Positions 1 through 10,900 are shown, counted from the first letter of the stretch. The stretch is 64,000 nt of DNA from Bacteroidetes bacterium GWF2_35_48 (GCA_001769125.1 MEOG01000105.1:62001-126000), one strand, 5' to 3'. The notes: generated by a model from the letters alone, not told the origin. Program-made: numbers and translations.

Positions 1-2298
1 ATATTGTTTATCGAGCCTTTTTCTTAAATCTTCATAACTTATGAGATATTCATTACTATCAAAATTACCTGCAAAACGAAAGCCTCCGGTAATTTTATAA
101 TCTTCAAACAAATCGTTAGTCCCAATTTTAAACAAAACATTAAACCCTGGATTAAAATAAAACGCACCCCCATTATAGACCTGGTAAGAAGAATTTAAAA
201 ATCCGAAGTCAACCTGATTCACGATGTAATTTGTGTAGAAAGTTTTAAAATACATCATTTGTTTAGGAATTTTAAGCTTACCGTTTTCATCATATTCACT
301 GATGCGGTTTTCATAGAATTGATTTCCCTTTTTTTCTACTTCGAAAATATAATTCCGGATGTCAATAATGGAAGTATCCTTACTAACTTCAGGAACAGAG
401 TCCTGTTTCACATTTTTCAGGCTATCTTCAAGTTCCATTTTTTTATTAAATCGTTTTCTGTAATCCGATTCAATAAAAGAGCCACCATGCAAATCTTTTT
501 CACTCACAAAATCTTCAAGAAAAAGATTGTGTTTGCCGTTCTCAAGAATTATTCGTCCGATTTTATTATCTTTAGGATTTAAATCGTAATCTAAAATATT
601 CCTTGTAAAATTTGTTACAGGATACATATTTGTAAAAAAGCGATAATGCGTTGAAGTATCAATATAATTAACAGTACTGTCATATTTCGCTATAAACTGG
701 TTAAATACGCCATTGTGGTCAGATAAAAAAGAATATTTATTTTTTGAAATCTGCTGTGGCTGTATTTCGTTAATGTATTTTGTGTCTGTAATACGTTTAA
801 GTATTTTAGATCGGTTTGCAAAATCATAAACAAACACATCATTGAATTTGCTGACATTTTCATCACTTTTGCTTTTCGACAGTAACGTATCGCTTAAACG
901 GTTGGAAGTAAAAATAATTTCCCGTGACCAGTTGTTGAATTTCGGATTCAAATCGTCCGCAAGATCGTTTGTTATACGCTCACTTGTATTAGCGGCAATG
1001 TTATGAACAAAAATATCTGTAATACCATTTTTTACAGCAGACATGACTATTTTAAAACCGTCATGAGAATAAGAATAATCAAGGACTTTATCGTATCCGA
1101 AAAGGCCTGTTGTTTCTATTTCTTTTGTTTCCAGATTGTAGAATGATAAGAACGTTTTTCCCTCGCGTTCTGTGACGAAAGAAAACAATAGTCCGGAAGG
1201 ATGCCAGGCTAAAACAGGGTAAGAATAATCGGTTATCTGATCAAGTTTGTGTTCGCTTTTTAATATTTTTTTATGCTTATTTTTCTCTATATCATAAAAC
1301 CATATTTTATATTGCCCAAGCTCATTGGTGGTATAGATAATTTTTGAATTATCGGGACTTATTTTTATTTGATTGTATACTCTTGCTTTCTTAGGTCTTT
1401 TTAAAATTTTATTCTCTTTTGGAGATACAGCCTTTTTATTTGGTGCATAGAATTTTTTATCGTAGAAATCTATCCAGTCATAAGCAAGGTATTTAAGAGG
1501 AGTACCGAGAACAAATAAAAAACCGCTTTCAATATTTTTACTTATTCGCGTTACGTAAATAATAGTTGGAATAACCGAGCGCCCATAAGAATTTGCAATA
1601 AAATTCCAGATTGAATGACCTGCATATATAGCATCATCTCCGCTCAGGCGATTAAATTTTTCATATTTTTTACTTAAAATACCATCTTTAACTCTGTTCT
1701 CCATTTCAAAATCCCAGTTACGGGATACATAGGAAACAAGACCTTTGAAATACCAATCGGGAAGAGAAATTAAAGTGGAATTAGCAACCTTATTCTTAAA
1801 ATCATTGCCAAACAACATTTCTTTAAGCATTACTTCTGCAATTGCAGCACTAATTTGTTGTTCCAGCTTTTTATGGTCTCCTTCGTTATAAAGAAAAACT
1901 TTATTGTCAACAATTTTTGTAACCCCTCCGATGTTATATTGGTTGTCTCCGGTAATAAGACCTATATTGCTTTGACGAAGATCAGAAAGGTTGTTATAAA
2001 CGATAAAAATCATTCGCTTGCTCATGGTGTACTCAAGAAAATCTTCAATCTCATCGAGTTTTTTTGCGGCTGTTTCAGCAGTGTATTGCGCAAGCTCTTT
2101 CCCTCCAACATAAAAATAAACATCGTATCGCTTATAACGATAAAATTGCCATGTGAACTCACCATATTGCACCCTGTTTTTGCCGAAATCCATTTGCAGC
2201 CCGTTATAAAACTGCGCATAAGAATCAGGGCAAATCAATACGATAAGAACAACAAATAAAAAAGACCTTAATGTTATATATATTTTATGTTTTATCAA
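1..2298 (-). CDS. Secreted TolB-like beta-propeller protein, C-terminus beyond window
   Basis: An open frame of 766 codons runs off the left edge, so the C-terminal part is missing. No in-frame ATG precedes the signal peptide; I place the start at TTG 2298, giving a hydrophobic leader (about residues 1-28, cleavage after SYA) that exports the protein. Residues ~29-300 resemble the peptidase-MA-like region often found in front of propellers (PDWYFKGLVSYVSRNWDF, then an AGHSIWNFIANSYG segment), but no HExxH zinc motif is visible, so catalysis is doubtful. From about residue 304 to 470 PD40/TolB-type propeller blades follow (ISPDNSKIIYTT, SHDGFKIVMS, FTSNRLSD). The remainder looks like beta-rich envelope sequence. 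The family is common in Bacteroidota, where it is usually named translocation protein TolB-like; the role is unknown. It stands alone on the minus strand. The start codon is uncertain; an upstream or ATA start cannot be excluded. Confidence 0.75.
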   Translation of the reverse strand, partial: MIKHKIYITLRSFLFVVLIVLICPDSYAQFYNGLQMDFGKNRVQYGEFTWQFYRYKRYDVYFYVGGKELAQYTAETAAKKLDEIEDFLEYTMSKRMIFIVYNNLSDLRQSNIGLITGDNQYNIGGVTKIVDNKVFLYNEGDHKKLEQQISAAIAEVMLKEMLFGNDFKNKVANSTLISLPDWYFKGLVSYVSRNWDFEMENRVKDGILSKKYEKFNRLSGDDAIYAGHSIWNFIANSYGRSVIPTIIYVTRISKNIESGFLFVLGTPLKYLAYDWIDFYDKKFYAPNKKAVSPKENKILKRPKKARVYNQIKISPDNSKIIYTTNELGQYKIWFYDIEKNKHKKILKSEHKLDQITDYSYPVLAWHPSGLLFSFVTEREGKTFLSFYNLETKEIETTGLFGYDKVLDYSYSHDGFKIVMSAVKNGITDIFVHNIAANTSERITNDLADDLNPKFNNWSREIIFTSNRLSDTLLSKSKSDENVSKFNDVFVYDFANRSKILKRITDTKYINEIQPQQISKNKYSFLSDHNGVFNQFIAKYDSTVNYIDTSTHYRFFTNMYPVTNFTRNILDYDLNPKDNKIGRIILENGKHNLFLEDFVSEKDLHGGSFIESDYRKRFNKKMELEDSLKNVKQDSVPEVSKDTSIIDIRNYIFEVEKKGNQFYENRISEYDENGKLKIPKQMMYFKTFYTNYIVNQVDFGFLNSSYQVYNGGAFYFNPGFNVLFKIGTNDLFEDYKITGGFRFAGNFDSNEYLISYEDLRKRLDKQY

Positions 2299-2443
2299 TT
2301 TTTGAAAATTATAATAAAAAAATACTACCCAATAAAATCTATAAAAATAGATTTATTTCTATAGTTTGAAAAAACAAAGTGAAGAATTTTATCAAAAGTC
2401 GACAAAGGGAATGGACAGGCTGACTGAAATTATGCTAAAATTT

Positions 2444-3802
2444 TTATTCAACAATCATTTTTATATTTTCATATTCCAGACGCTTTTTTAGCCAGTTTTC
2501 AAGCATAGTAACATCCTTGCGTTCAATTTTATTTTTTGTCTGCATATAAACAATAAGTATAGAGTCCATTTTATTGGTTGTAATATTAAAGGATGCCGTT
2601 CGATAAGCACTGAATATTTTGATATCTGAATTCAGGGCATTAATTTCTTTGCTTATATTTTTAATTGGAATTTGTTTTCCTCTTAAAGAAATAATTTCAT
2701 TTTCAAGAACCTTAATTTTCATTTCTTTGTCTTGCAGGGCGACTTCATTTTTTTTATAAATTTCTTCTATTATTCCTGATTTTAATTGTCCCATATCAAC
2801 TTGCGCAATATTTTCACTCCCTTGTTTTAATATTAATTTTGTTTTGTAAAGTGAATACTTTTGTAATTTACTTTTAAGCTCAGTATATTTTTCTTCTTCA
2901 ATCGGTTTTCCTGCAAGAACAACCTCAATAGCGTTACTATCAGTATAACTATGAATAAAATTTTTATTAATAATGGGTGTTTCGTTAAACGACATTTCCT
3001 GGATTAAAAATATTGTTGCATTACTCTTGAAAATACTTTGCTGAATAATCTGGTATCCGAGATAAATACTAGGAAGCACCGTAATCGTAACAATAATCAG
3101 AATATACTTTTTAATTCGCTTGCTATAAATGTCTCCGGATGTAGACTTTAGAGGAAATTTAAGGAATCGGACAATTAAAAAAGCAGAAAGACTAATCATT
3201 ACTGTATTAATAAAAAACAGATAAAAAGCGCCAAGGAAAAACCATAAATTCCCTGTTGCTATTCCATAACCTGCGGTACAAAGAGGAGGCATTAAGGCTG
3301 TCGCAATTGCAACTCCGGGAATTGTATTTCCTTTTTCTTTGGAAGCTCCTGCTACAATTCCTGCCAAACCGCCAAACAAAGCAATCAGAACATCGTAAAT
3401 ACTGGGAGTGGTTCTAGCGAGCAATTCAGATTGCGCTTCTTCAAGAGGACTTAACGTAAAATAAATTGCTGAAGTAAGAATACTAATAACTACAGCAATT
3501 GTAAAGTTTTTGAGGGATCGTTTTAGCAATGCAAAATCATAAATACCTACGCTTAAACCTAAACCCATTATAGGTCCCATAAGCGGAGATATAAGCATAG
3601 CACCAATAATAACCGCGGTTGAATTTACATTCAAACCAACAGACGCTATAAAAATTGCAAAAATAAGAGTCCAAACATTGATGCCCCTGAAATCAATTGC
3701 TTTTTCAATAGATTTTATTGTTTCAAAATGGTCTTCTTGTTCATGGCTGAGATTGAAGCGATCTTTTAAAAAAATCAATATTAATAAGTATATTTTTTTC
3801 AC
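2444..3802 (-). CDS. DUF389 family inner-membrane protein
   Basis: The 452-residue protein has the DUF389 signature: a short cytoplasmic start (KDRFNLSHEQED), then several membrane helices between about residues 38 and 235 with the diagnostic stretches ASVGLNVNSTAVIIGAMLIS, PLMGPIMGLGLSVG and IATALMPPLCTAGYG. The C-terminal ~200 residues are soluble, with a coiled-coil-like segment (~345-375) and a beta-rich end that probably lies in the periplasm. The function of this family is not established; it is a conserved hydrophobic membrane protein in many bacteria. The start is GTG at 3802. A TTG a few codons downstream, just before the conserved KDRFNL, is an alternative. Neighbour 3858-4280 is on the same strand 55 bp upstream and could be cotranscribed, but I see no functional link. 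Confidence 0.85.
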   Translation of the reverse strand: MKKIYLLILIFLKDRFNLSHEQEDHFETIKSIEKAIDFRGINVWTLIFAIFIASVGLNVNSTAVIIGAMLISPLMGPIMGLGLSVGIYDFALLKRSLKNFTIAVVISILTSAIYFTLSPLEEAQSELLARTTPSIYDVLIALFGGLAGIVAGASKEKGNTIPGVAIATALMPPLCTAGYGIATGNLWFFLGAFYLFFINTVMISLSAFLIVRFLKFPLKSTSGDIYSKRIKKYILIIVTITVLPSIYLGYQIIQQSIFKSNATIFLIQEMSFNETPIINKNFIHSYTDSNAIEVVLAGKPIEEEKYTELKSKLQKYSLYKTKLILKQGSENIAQVDMGQLKSGIIEEIYKKNEVALQDKEMKIKVLENEIISLRGKQIPIKNISKEINALNSDIKIFSAYRTASFNITTNKMDSILIVYMQTKNKIERKDVTMLENWLKKRLEYENIKMIVE

Positions 3803-3857
3803 TTTGAATTAAAATTAAAAAAATAATTTTGTGTCTTTGAAAATTGCTTTTATTAAA

Positions 3858-4280
3858 TCAAACTCCAAACATGTTTAGCTCATCAGCATGATTTTTTTTC
3901 ATAAAATCATAAAATTGCATATCAATAGTAGCAAGGTGATTTGTTATCCATTGTTTCATGAATTGCAACAAAGGAATTGTTTGGTCGCTCACACCACTAT
4001 TATAATAAGAATCGAGCGTTTTCAAATCGTCCATTAGTCTTTTATGGTCTGCAATATGGTTTTCCATATCCGGATAATGAAATTTAGCCATATACCGGGC
4101 TTCTGTTGCAAAATGCGATTCGGCAAATTGCGTTAATTCTTCTAATATTTTTTTTAATGTATCCTTATTGTGTTGCAGGGAAGACCCTGTGAATAATTTA
4201 TTCAGGAAATCAAAAATCTTTTTATGCTGCGCATCAACTTCTTCAATGCCTAACGAATAGGCCGGTTTCCATGAAAACAT
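3858..4280 (-). CDS. Bacteriohemerythrin (O2-binding di-iron protein)
   Basis: This 140-residue protein has the complete hemerythrin ligand set for a non-heme di-iron centre: H19 (VDAQHKKIF), H56 and E60 (HFATE), H75 and H79 (HIADH), H115 and D120 (HLATID). The spacing and the N-terminal WKPAYSLGIEEVDAQH signature are typical of single-domain bacteriohemerythrins. These proteins bind O2 reversibly in the cytoplasm and are thought to act in oxygen storage, delivery or sensing in microaerobic bacteria. It has no fused signalling domain. The start ATG at 4280 is clear. The gene reads toward the DUF389 gene; no regulator is adjacent. The presence of this protein fits an organism meeting low or fluctuating oxygen, which is inference. 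Confidence 0.95.
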   Translation of the reverse strand: MFSWKPAYSLGIEEVDAQHKKIFDFLNKLFTGSSLQHNKDTLKKILEELTQFAESHFATEARYMAKFHYPDMENHIADHKRLMDDLKTLDSYYNSGVSDQTIPLLQFMKQWITNHLATIDMQFYDFMKKNHADELNMFGV

Positions 4281-4520
4281 ATAGTATCGTATTTGTTATT
4301 TGTTTTAAATCCTTAATCCTACTCCTTAATCCTTCATTACATCTATTCCTCTACAAAATAAAATCAGGTAAAAATACCTGCTATCTTCGGGTTAATAATC
4401 CTGTAATATTTAGATTTTTATTAATAATTTTGAAAAATATTATAACTTTGCATAAGGGTAAAAGTAAATCTATGTGTAAATAATAAAAATTCAAATTTAT
4501 AAATTTAACAAAGTAAAATT

Positions 4521-5615
4521 ATGAAAACCAAAAAAATCTTTAGTTTTTTACTAATCGGAGTAGTTCTTATAAGTATTAATTTTTCATCTTGTAAAAAAGA
4601 AGAGGAAGAGCCAAAAACAAATATTGTACCTTCTTCCTTTGTCGTTGATGTCCCTTCAGCTATTAATTCTCCGAATGTAAGTGGAAGCAAGGCGACAGAA
4701 AGTGACACGCTCAACGGAAATGTAATTTACGGAAATCTTCGTACATTTATTAATGTAGGATGCGCAGCAGCTAATGTTGTAAATACAATTATTTATTCAA
4801 TATATGTCTATAATATTAATCAAGCAATGATTTTTGATTATGTTGGCAACTATGATCAGAGGACAAAACATGTAGAAGTAATTGAAGGTGCTTCATTAAA
4901 TGGTGTGTATTTTCAGTTTAAAATGACAATCACAGATTCAGGAACAAAGGCTATTCAGGTTTTCTGGAATACCAATCCGGTTAAGGGAGTTGCCATTTTA
5001 AGTCCTTATGACATTAACAGAACTTTGTCTAACGTATTTACAAACACCCGTTATATGGTAGAATACAGCGAGGCTGAAAATGCTTATGAAAAACAAATGC
5101 TTGTTTCTATTGCTAATTATCCGACATCCATTCAGGGAACAACAAATGCTATAAATAATTTGAAAATGTTTGCCGGTAAAAATGGCAATCTTGTTACGCT
5201 TTGGGGAAATTCAAATCATCCGGCTGCTATCATTCTTGATCCAAGTTTAGTTGGAAAAGATTATGCCTTTATTGCTCACGCTGATGCAGCTTTAAATACA
5301 GGTTGCGCGCAGGTAGCCATTACTCCTACGGATGTTAATACTACTACAAACATTTTTTCAACATATAGTGTTTATAGTGTGTTAAATTCAGCAATTAATA
5401 CTGTTTATCCGGGCCTCCCACAAAATCAAATTGATGCATATCTTGCAAATACCGATGCGCCTGCTTACTTTGTTGCACCGCAAGGCTTTGTGTCATGTGG
5501 CACGAATGTACCGGCTTCTCCCGCGGGAGCATTTTCTGCATCTTTCGTAAATCTTTCAGGGCTTACGCCTTATGTTCCTTATGACGTTAAAAATTTAAGC
5601 ATTAGTTTTCAATAA
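4521..5615 (+). CDS. Hypothetical lipoprotein
   Basis: A 364-residue protein that I do not recognise. Residues 1-24 form a lipoprotein signal peptide ending in the lipobox region INFSSC followed by an acidic-lysine linker (KKEEEEPK), typical of Bacteroidota surface or periplasmic lipoproteins. The rest is Asn/Thr/Ala-rich and beta-strand-like with no repeats; three further cysteines (GCAAANVV, TGCAQVAI, SCGTNVPA) might form disulfides in the envelope. It begins at ATG 4521 and is a single-gene unit closed by a strong terminator at 5638. A 240-bp gap separates it from the divergent hemerythrin gene, so it has its own promoter region. No function can be assigned. Confidence 0.8.
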   Translation: MKTKKIFSFLLIGVVLISINFSSCKKEEEEPKTNIVPSSFVVDVPSAINSPNVSGSKATESDTLNGNVIYGNLRTFINVGCAAANVVNTIIYSIYVYNINQAMIFDYVGNYDQRTKHVEVIEGASLNGVYFQFKMTITDSGTKAIQVFWNTNPVKGVAILSPYDINRTLSNVFTNTRYMVEYSEAENAYEKQMLVSIANYPTSIQGTTNAINNLKMFAGKNGNLVTLWGNSNHPAAIILDPSLVGKDYAFIAHADAALNTGCAQVAITPTDVNTTTNIFSTYSVYSVLNSAINTVYPGLPQNQIDAYLANTDAPAYFVAPQGFVSCGTNVPASPAGAFSASFVNLSGLTPYVPYDVKNLSISFQ

Positions 5616-5637
5616 TTTTTTGATAAAACTTTTTCAT

Positions 5638-5665
5638 AAAAAAAGCTGCTTTATGCAGCTTTTTT
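5638..5665 (+). terminator. Rho-independent terminator after the lipoprotein gene
   Basis: The inverted repeat A7-GCTGC / GCAGC-T6 with a 5-nt loop lies 23 bp after the stop codon of the lipoprotein gene. The GC-rich core flanked by A and T runs is a classical intrinsic terminator and can work in both orientations. Confidence 0.85.
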
Positions 5666-5717
5666 ATTTCATTGCCTCTTACGTTTTCGATAAATTTTCT
5701 TTTCTTTGCACTCCATT

Positions 5718-6914
5718 ATGAATTTTATTCTCGACATATTCCGCGATGCCCTTATGATCACAAGTTTTGTGATGGTCATCATGCTTATTCTTGAATATGT
5801 AAATGTAAAATCTAAAGGAAACTGGAGCAATTTTTTAAAACGCTCATGGATTTTACAATTGCTTTTTGCAGGGTTTTTAGGTGCAACACCGGGTTGCCTT
5901 GGCTCTTATGCTGTTGTTTCTCTTTATACGCATAACATATTAAATTTTTCTGCGCTTCTTACTGCTATGATTGCTACTTTTGGCGATGAAGCATTGATTA
6001 TTTTCTCTCAAAATCCCGAAACTGCACTGAAACTTACAATTTTGCTGCTAAGCATTGGACTTGCAGCAGGCGCAATTATTAAATTTACTCCACTTGGGAA
6101 AATGCTTTCCAAACCAATCAGGGATTTCCATTTTCAGATACATCACGACCACGCAGAATGTCATATTCATTCAAAAAGTTCTCTAATTAATAATTTCAAA
6201 AAAATATCTTTTCAAAGAGCAATATTATTGTTCGGGCTTCTCGTTTTTATGTTTGGTCTGATTTCCGATCACATGAACCACAATCATTCCTACTTTTCAA
6301 GTACAGGAATAATGCCTAAACAAGAAAACTGCGCTGAACATAATCATGAAAAAATAGTTCTAAAAGATAATCATGAACAGGAACACATTTGTGAAGATCA
6401 TAATCAAACTGCAAATAACCAAGAAAACAAAGAAGCAATACATAAACATGAAGGAATTGACTGGATTAAAATTACATCCATTGTCGGTATTTTAATAGCT
6501 CTTTTTATCATTTGCATCGTACCCGACCATTTTCTGGAAGAACATCTCTGGGGACATATTATTAAAAAACATTTTTTGAAAATTCTTTTGTGGTCGCTGG
6601 GCGCATTAATAGTAATTCATCTGCTTCTCGATAATATTAATATCCTAGAATGGGTCAAAAACAATCATTTTATTATTTTAATAATTGCGTTATTGATAGG
6701 TATTATCCCCGAATCAGGACCTCATATTTTTTTCTTTTCTTTATATATTTCAGGCGCTGTTCCTTTTTCTATATTACTTGCCAATTCCATTGTTCAGGAT
6801 GGACACGGTGCTTTACCCCTGCTTGCTGAATCCAAAAAGAGTTTCCTTATTCTGAAATTAGTGAAACTGATTATCGGTTTTATTATTGGAGTCATCGGCA
6901 TTTTCTTGCTTTAA
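5718..6914 (+). CDS. Putative heavy-metal/manganese exporter (ArsP_2-type, 10-TM permease) with His-rich loop
   Basis: A 398-residue polytopic membrane protein beginning at ATG 5718 (an in-frame TTG lies 12 nt upstream). Two blocks of hydrophobic helices flank a long His/Glu-rich hydrophilic loop (about residues 145-265) containing HHDHAECHIH, HMNHNH, CAEHNHEK and CEDHNQ. The sequences GATPGCLGSYAVVSLY near residue 58 and IPESGPHIFFFSLY near residue 340 are related to each other, as expected for an internally duplicated permease. This matches the putative 10-TM heavy-metal exporter family (DUF2899/ArsP_2), often named putative manganese transporter. It presumably moves a divalent or thiophilic metal across the inner membrane, with the loop collecting metal. 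Substrate is not predictable from sequence. No metal-responsive regulator is next to it. Confidence 0.8.
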   Translation: MNFILDIFRDALMITSFVMVIMLILEYVNVKSKGNWSNFLKRSWILQLLFAGFLGATPGCLGSYAVVSLYTHNILNFSALLTAMIATFGDEALIIFSQNPETALKLTILLLSIGLAAGAIIKFTPLGKMLSKPIRDFHFQIHHDHAECHIHSKSSLINNFKKISFQRAILLFGLLVFMFGLISDHMNHNHSYFSSTGIMPKQENCAEHNHEKIVLKDNHEQEHICEDHNQTANNQENKEAIHKHEGIDWIKITSIVGILIALFIICIVPDHFLEEHLWGHIIKKHFLKILLWSLGALIVIHLLLDNINILEWVKNNHFIILIIALLIGIIPESGPHIFFFSLYISGAVPFSILLANSIVQDGHGALPLLAESKKSFLILKLVKLIIGFIIGVIGIFLL

Positions 6915-7126
6915 AAAATTCAAATACAAAGCATTAAGCATCTTCCCATTGTTAATACCGTGTGCAAAAGTACTTTTTGTTATTGCCTAAATATAATATA
7001 TATTCGCAATCTTTTTGTTGGTAACCTTGACTTCGACTTCGCTCAGTCTACGGTTAACCTGCAAACTGCAACCTGCAACTTGCAACAAAAAGATAAAAGA
7101 TTTATTAATAACAAAAAGCAAAAAAA

Positions 7127-7798
7127 ATGTTTTCAGGAATAGTTGAAGAAACCGCAAAGGTCGTGAAAATTGCAAAAGACAAAGGGAATGTTCATATAAC
7201 AATGACTTGTTCATTTGTGAAAGAATTAAAAATTGACCAGAGCGTTTCTCATAACGGAGTGTGTCTGACCGTAGTGAAAAAAACAGATAAAACCTATACT
7301 GTTACAGCAATCAAAGAAACTTTAATCAAATCAAATCTGGGATTACTTAAAGTGGGGAATGAAGTGAATCTCGAACGCAGTATGCGCCTTGATCGCTTGC
7401 TTGATGGTCATTTAGTGCAGGGACATGTTGATCAGACTGCTGTCTGCACTAAAGTTGAAGAAGCTGACGGTAGCTGGTATTATACTTTTGAATACGATCC
7501 GACAAAAGGAAATATCACCGTTGAAAAAGGCTCTGTTGCTGTCAATGGCGTTAGTCTGACTGTTGTAAATTCAAAAGAGAATACGTTTCAGGTAGCTATT
7601 ATTCCTTTTACTTATGAGGTTACTAATTTTCATAGCTTCAAAAAGGGAACGGTTGTAAATCTCGAATTTGATATCGTCGGAAAATATATTCAGAAAATCA
7701 TTGGTGCGCAACTTCCAGCTTTGATCAGGGAAGAAATAATAAACCTGAAAAAGGAAAAAAAAGAAAAGAAAAAGAATAAAATAAAAAAAGTAAAATAG
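7127..7798 (+). CDS. ribE: Riboflavin synthase, alpha subunit
   Basis: This enzyme converts two molecules of 6,7-dimethyl-8-ribityllumazine to riboflavin plus the pyrimidine precursor, the last step of riboflavin synthesis. The protein shows the two lumazine-binding half-domains: MFSGIVEE at the start, SVSHNGVCLTVV in half one and SVAVNGVSLTVV in half two, plus LDGHLVQGHVDQ between them. Residues ~1-200 cover the whole family length. An extra Lys-rich tail (KKEKKEKKKNKIKKVK) makes it 223 residues. The ATG at 7127 is unambiguous because the family starts MFSGIVE. The other rib genes are not nearby and I see no FMN riboswitch fold in the 212-bp upstream gap. It is followed at 116 bp by ileS on the same strand. 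Confidence 0.96.
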   Translation: MFSGIVEETAKVVKIAKDKGNVHITMTCSFVKELKIDQSVSHNGVCLTVVKKTDKTYTVTAIKETLIKSNLGLLKVGNEVNLERSMRLDRLLDGHLVQGHVDQTAVCTKVEEADGSWYYTFEYDPTKGNITVEKGSVAVNGVSLTVVNSKENTFQVAIIPFTYEVTNFHSFKKGTVVNLEFDIVGKYIQKIIGAQLPALIREEIINLKKEKKEKKKNKIKKVK

Positions 7799-7806
7799 GT
7801 ACTGTA

Positions 7807-7896
7807 ACATCTTGCTATACATAGGTCACTGCTAAAGCAGGGCAGGCAGGATCAATTAGACAAGCACATTGCATCGCAGCACAGGAGGCAAGATGT
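7807..7896. repeat. Small inverted-repeat element between ribE and ileS
   Basis: ACATCTTGC at 7807-7815 is matched by GCAAGATGT at 7888-7896, enclosing 72 bp with further short dyads (CTGC..GCAG). It fills most of the 116-bp gap between two cotranscribed-looking genes. It could be a mobile miniature element or an mRNA structure; the single copy in this window does not decide. Confidence 0.4.
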
Positions 7897-7914
7897 ATTT
7901 TATAAAATAACGAT

Positions 7915-10900
7915 ATGAACAAATTCACAGAATATAAAAATCTCGATCTTTCACAGATAAACAAAGAAATACTCGAAGCATGGGAAAAAAATAAAACATT
8001 TTCCCAAAGCATTGAAACACGTAAAGGCAATCCGGCTTATGTTTTTTATGAAGGACCGCCCTCAGCAAATGGAATGCCCGGTATTCATCATGTTATGGCG
8101 CGTACCATAAAAGATATTTTTTGCAGATATAAAACCTTACAAGGTTTTGTTGTTGATCGCAAGGCAGGATGGGATACCCACGGTCTTCCGGTAGAATTAG
8201 GCGTTGAGAAGAACCTTGGAATTACGAAAGAAGATATCGGTACAAAAATTACGGTTGAAGAATATAACAGCGCATGCAGAAAAGATGTAATGAAATTCAC
8301 AGACAAATGGGAAGAGCTTACCGACCTTATGGGTTTCTGGCTTGATATGTCTGATCCCTACATTACTTATGATAACAGATACATTGAAACTTTATGGTGG
8401 TTGCTCAATCAACTGTTTGAAAAAGGGCTTCTTTACAAAGGTTACACCATTCAGCCATTTTCTCCCGCCGCTGGGACAGGCTTGAGCTCTCATGAGCTGA
8501 ATCTTCCCGGGTGTTATAAAATGGTAAAAGACACTACACTGGTAGCGCAATTTAAAGTTATCCGCAATGAAAAATCTGAATTTTTATTTAAAGATGCCGA
8601 TTGCGAAGTATTTTTCTTAGCATGGACCACCACACCCTGGACACTTCCGTCAAACACAGCACTGGCAGTTGGCGATATTCCTTATTGCAGGGTTCGTACT
8701 TTTAATCCTTACACAGGAAAACCAGTTGTTGTTATTCTTGCAAAAGCCCTAATGAACCAACACTTCTCTGAAAAAAATCTGGAACTGAAACTTGAAGAAT
8801 ATAAAGAAGGAGATAAAAATATTCCCTTTAACATATTATCGGAACATCAGGGCAAAGAATTTTCTGAAATCCGCTACGAGCAACTCATTCCTTATATTCA
8901 GCCAACAGATGGAGATTCATTCAGAGTAATTGTAGGCGATTTTGTAACTACAGAAGACGGTACAGGTATCGTACATATTGCTCCCAGCTTTGGTGCTGAC
9001 GACTTCAGAATGTCAAAACAATACGGATTGGGAACACTCACTTTGGTTGATCGTCAGGGAAAATTTGTGGAAGGAATGGGTGAACTTTCAGGACGTTTTG
9101 TGAAAAATTCTTACGACCCTTCTATTCCGGAAAATGCAAACGAAGTGGATGTGGATATTGCCGTTATGCTAAAAAAAGAAAATAAAGCATTCCGCATCGA
9201 AAGACACGAACACAATTATCCCCACTGCTGGAGAACCGACAAACCTGTAATTTATTACCCACTCGATTCTTGGTTTATAAAAACTACTGCTTTTAAAGAC
9301 CGGATGATTGAATTGAATAACACGATCAACTGGAAACCTCAATCAACAGGCGCAGGTCGCTTTGGCAAATGGCTTGAAAATCTCGTTGATTGGAATCTTT
9401 CCCGTTCAAGATACTGGGGAACCCCGCTTCCTCTATGGGTTAGTGAAGATAAAACAGAAATAATTTGTATCGGTTCTGTACAGCAGTTGAAATCTGAAAT
9501 AGAAAAATCTGTAAAAGCCGGATTTATGAATTCAAATCCCTATGCAGATTTTAAAGAAGGCGATTTTACAAATGAAAATTATGAAAAAATTGACCTGCAC
9601 AAGCCTTATGTTGATGAATTAATTTTGGTTTCCAAATCAGGAAAACCCATGCGCAGGGAGTCCGATTTAATTGATGTATGGTTTGATTCGGGTGCTATGC
9701 CTTACGCGCAACTGCATTACCCGTTTGAACATAAAGATGATTTCTCTAAATTTTATCCTGCCGATTTCATTGCAGAAGGAGTAGATCAGACACGCGGCTG
9801 GTTCTTTACGTTGCATGCCATTGCTGTTATGCTTTTCGATTCTGTTGCATATAAAAATGTAATATCAAACGGACTTGTGCTTGACAAAGAAGGCAACAAA
9901 ATGTCGAAACGACTTGGAAATGCAGTTGATCCTTTTGAAACGATTCACAAACATGGAGCAGATCCTCTTCGCTGGTACATGATGACCAACGCGCAGCCCT
10001 GGGACAATCTCAAATTCGACATGGAAGGGATTGAAGAGGTTAAAAGGAAATTCTTCGGTACATTATATAATACGTATTCATTTTTTGTACTCTATGCCAA
10101 TGTTGATAGTTTTACAAACAGTGAACCCGAAATTCCTGTTGCCGAAAGACCTGAAATTGACCGTTGGATTCTTTCTCTTTTAAATTCTTTAATCAAACAG
10201 GTAAAAGAATGTTATGAAGATTATGAGCCAACAAAGGCAGGAAGAGCTATTCAGGACTTTGCTATTGACAACTTGAGTAACTGGTTTGTCCGTTTAACTC
10301 GCAAACGCTATTGGGGAGGAGAAAAAACTTCAGATAAAATTTCAGCCTATCAGACTTTATATGCATGCCTCGAAACAGTTTCTCTGTTAGCATCTCCTAT
10401 TGCTCCTTTCTTCATGGATAAAATTTTTGGCGACCTTAACGCAGTTTCAAAACGCCATAGTGTGAACTCTGTTCATCTTGCAACATTTCCCGTCTGTAAT
10501 GAAGCTTACATAGACAAAAGTCTTGAGGAACGTATGGAATTGGCGCAGAAAATATCCTCAATGGTTCTAGCCCTGAGAAGAAAAGTTAACATCAAAGTCC
10601 GCCAGCCATTAAGCAGAATAATGATTCCTGTTCTGGATGATTCATTTGTTCCTAAAATAAATCTTATAAAACATATTATTTTAACAGAGGTTAATGTTAA
10701 AGATATTGAATTTATTACTGAAACAAACGATATTCTCGTAAAAAAAATCAAAGCCAACTTTAAGACACTCGGTCCGAAATTTGGCAAACAGATGAAAGAA
10801 ATAGCTGCAGCAATAAGCGCGCTTTCTCAAAAAGACATTAATACGCTCGAAAAAAACGGTAATTTTTCTATTCAGATTCAGGAAAGTCCAATAAATTTAA

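Noticed and set aside
6915-7126. FMN riboswitch before ribE
   Set aside because: The gap shows no recognisable conserved RFN-element blocks; it contains a gcaacttgcaac-type repeat.
6960-7142. Small protein before ribE
   Set aside because: Its sequence is made of repeat-derived DNA (NLQTATCNLQQ) and it overlaps the ribE start.
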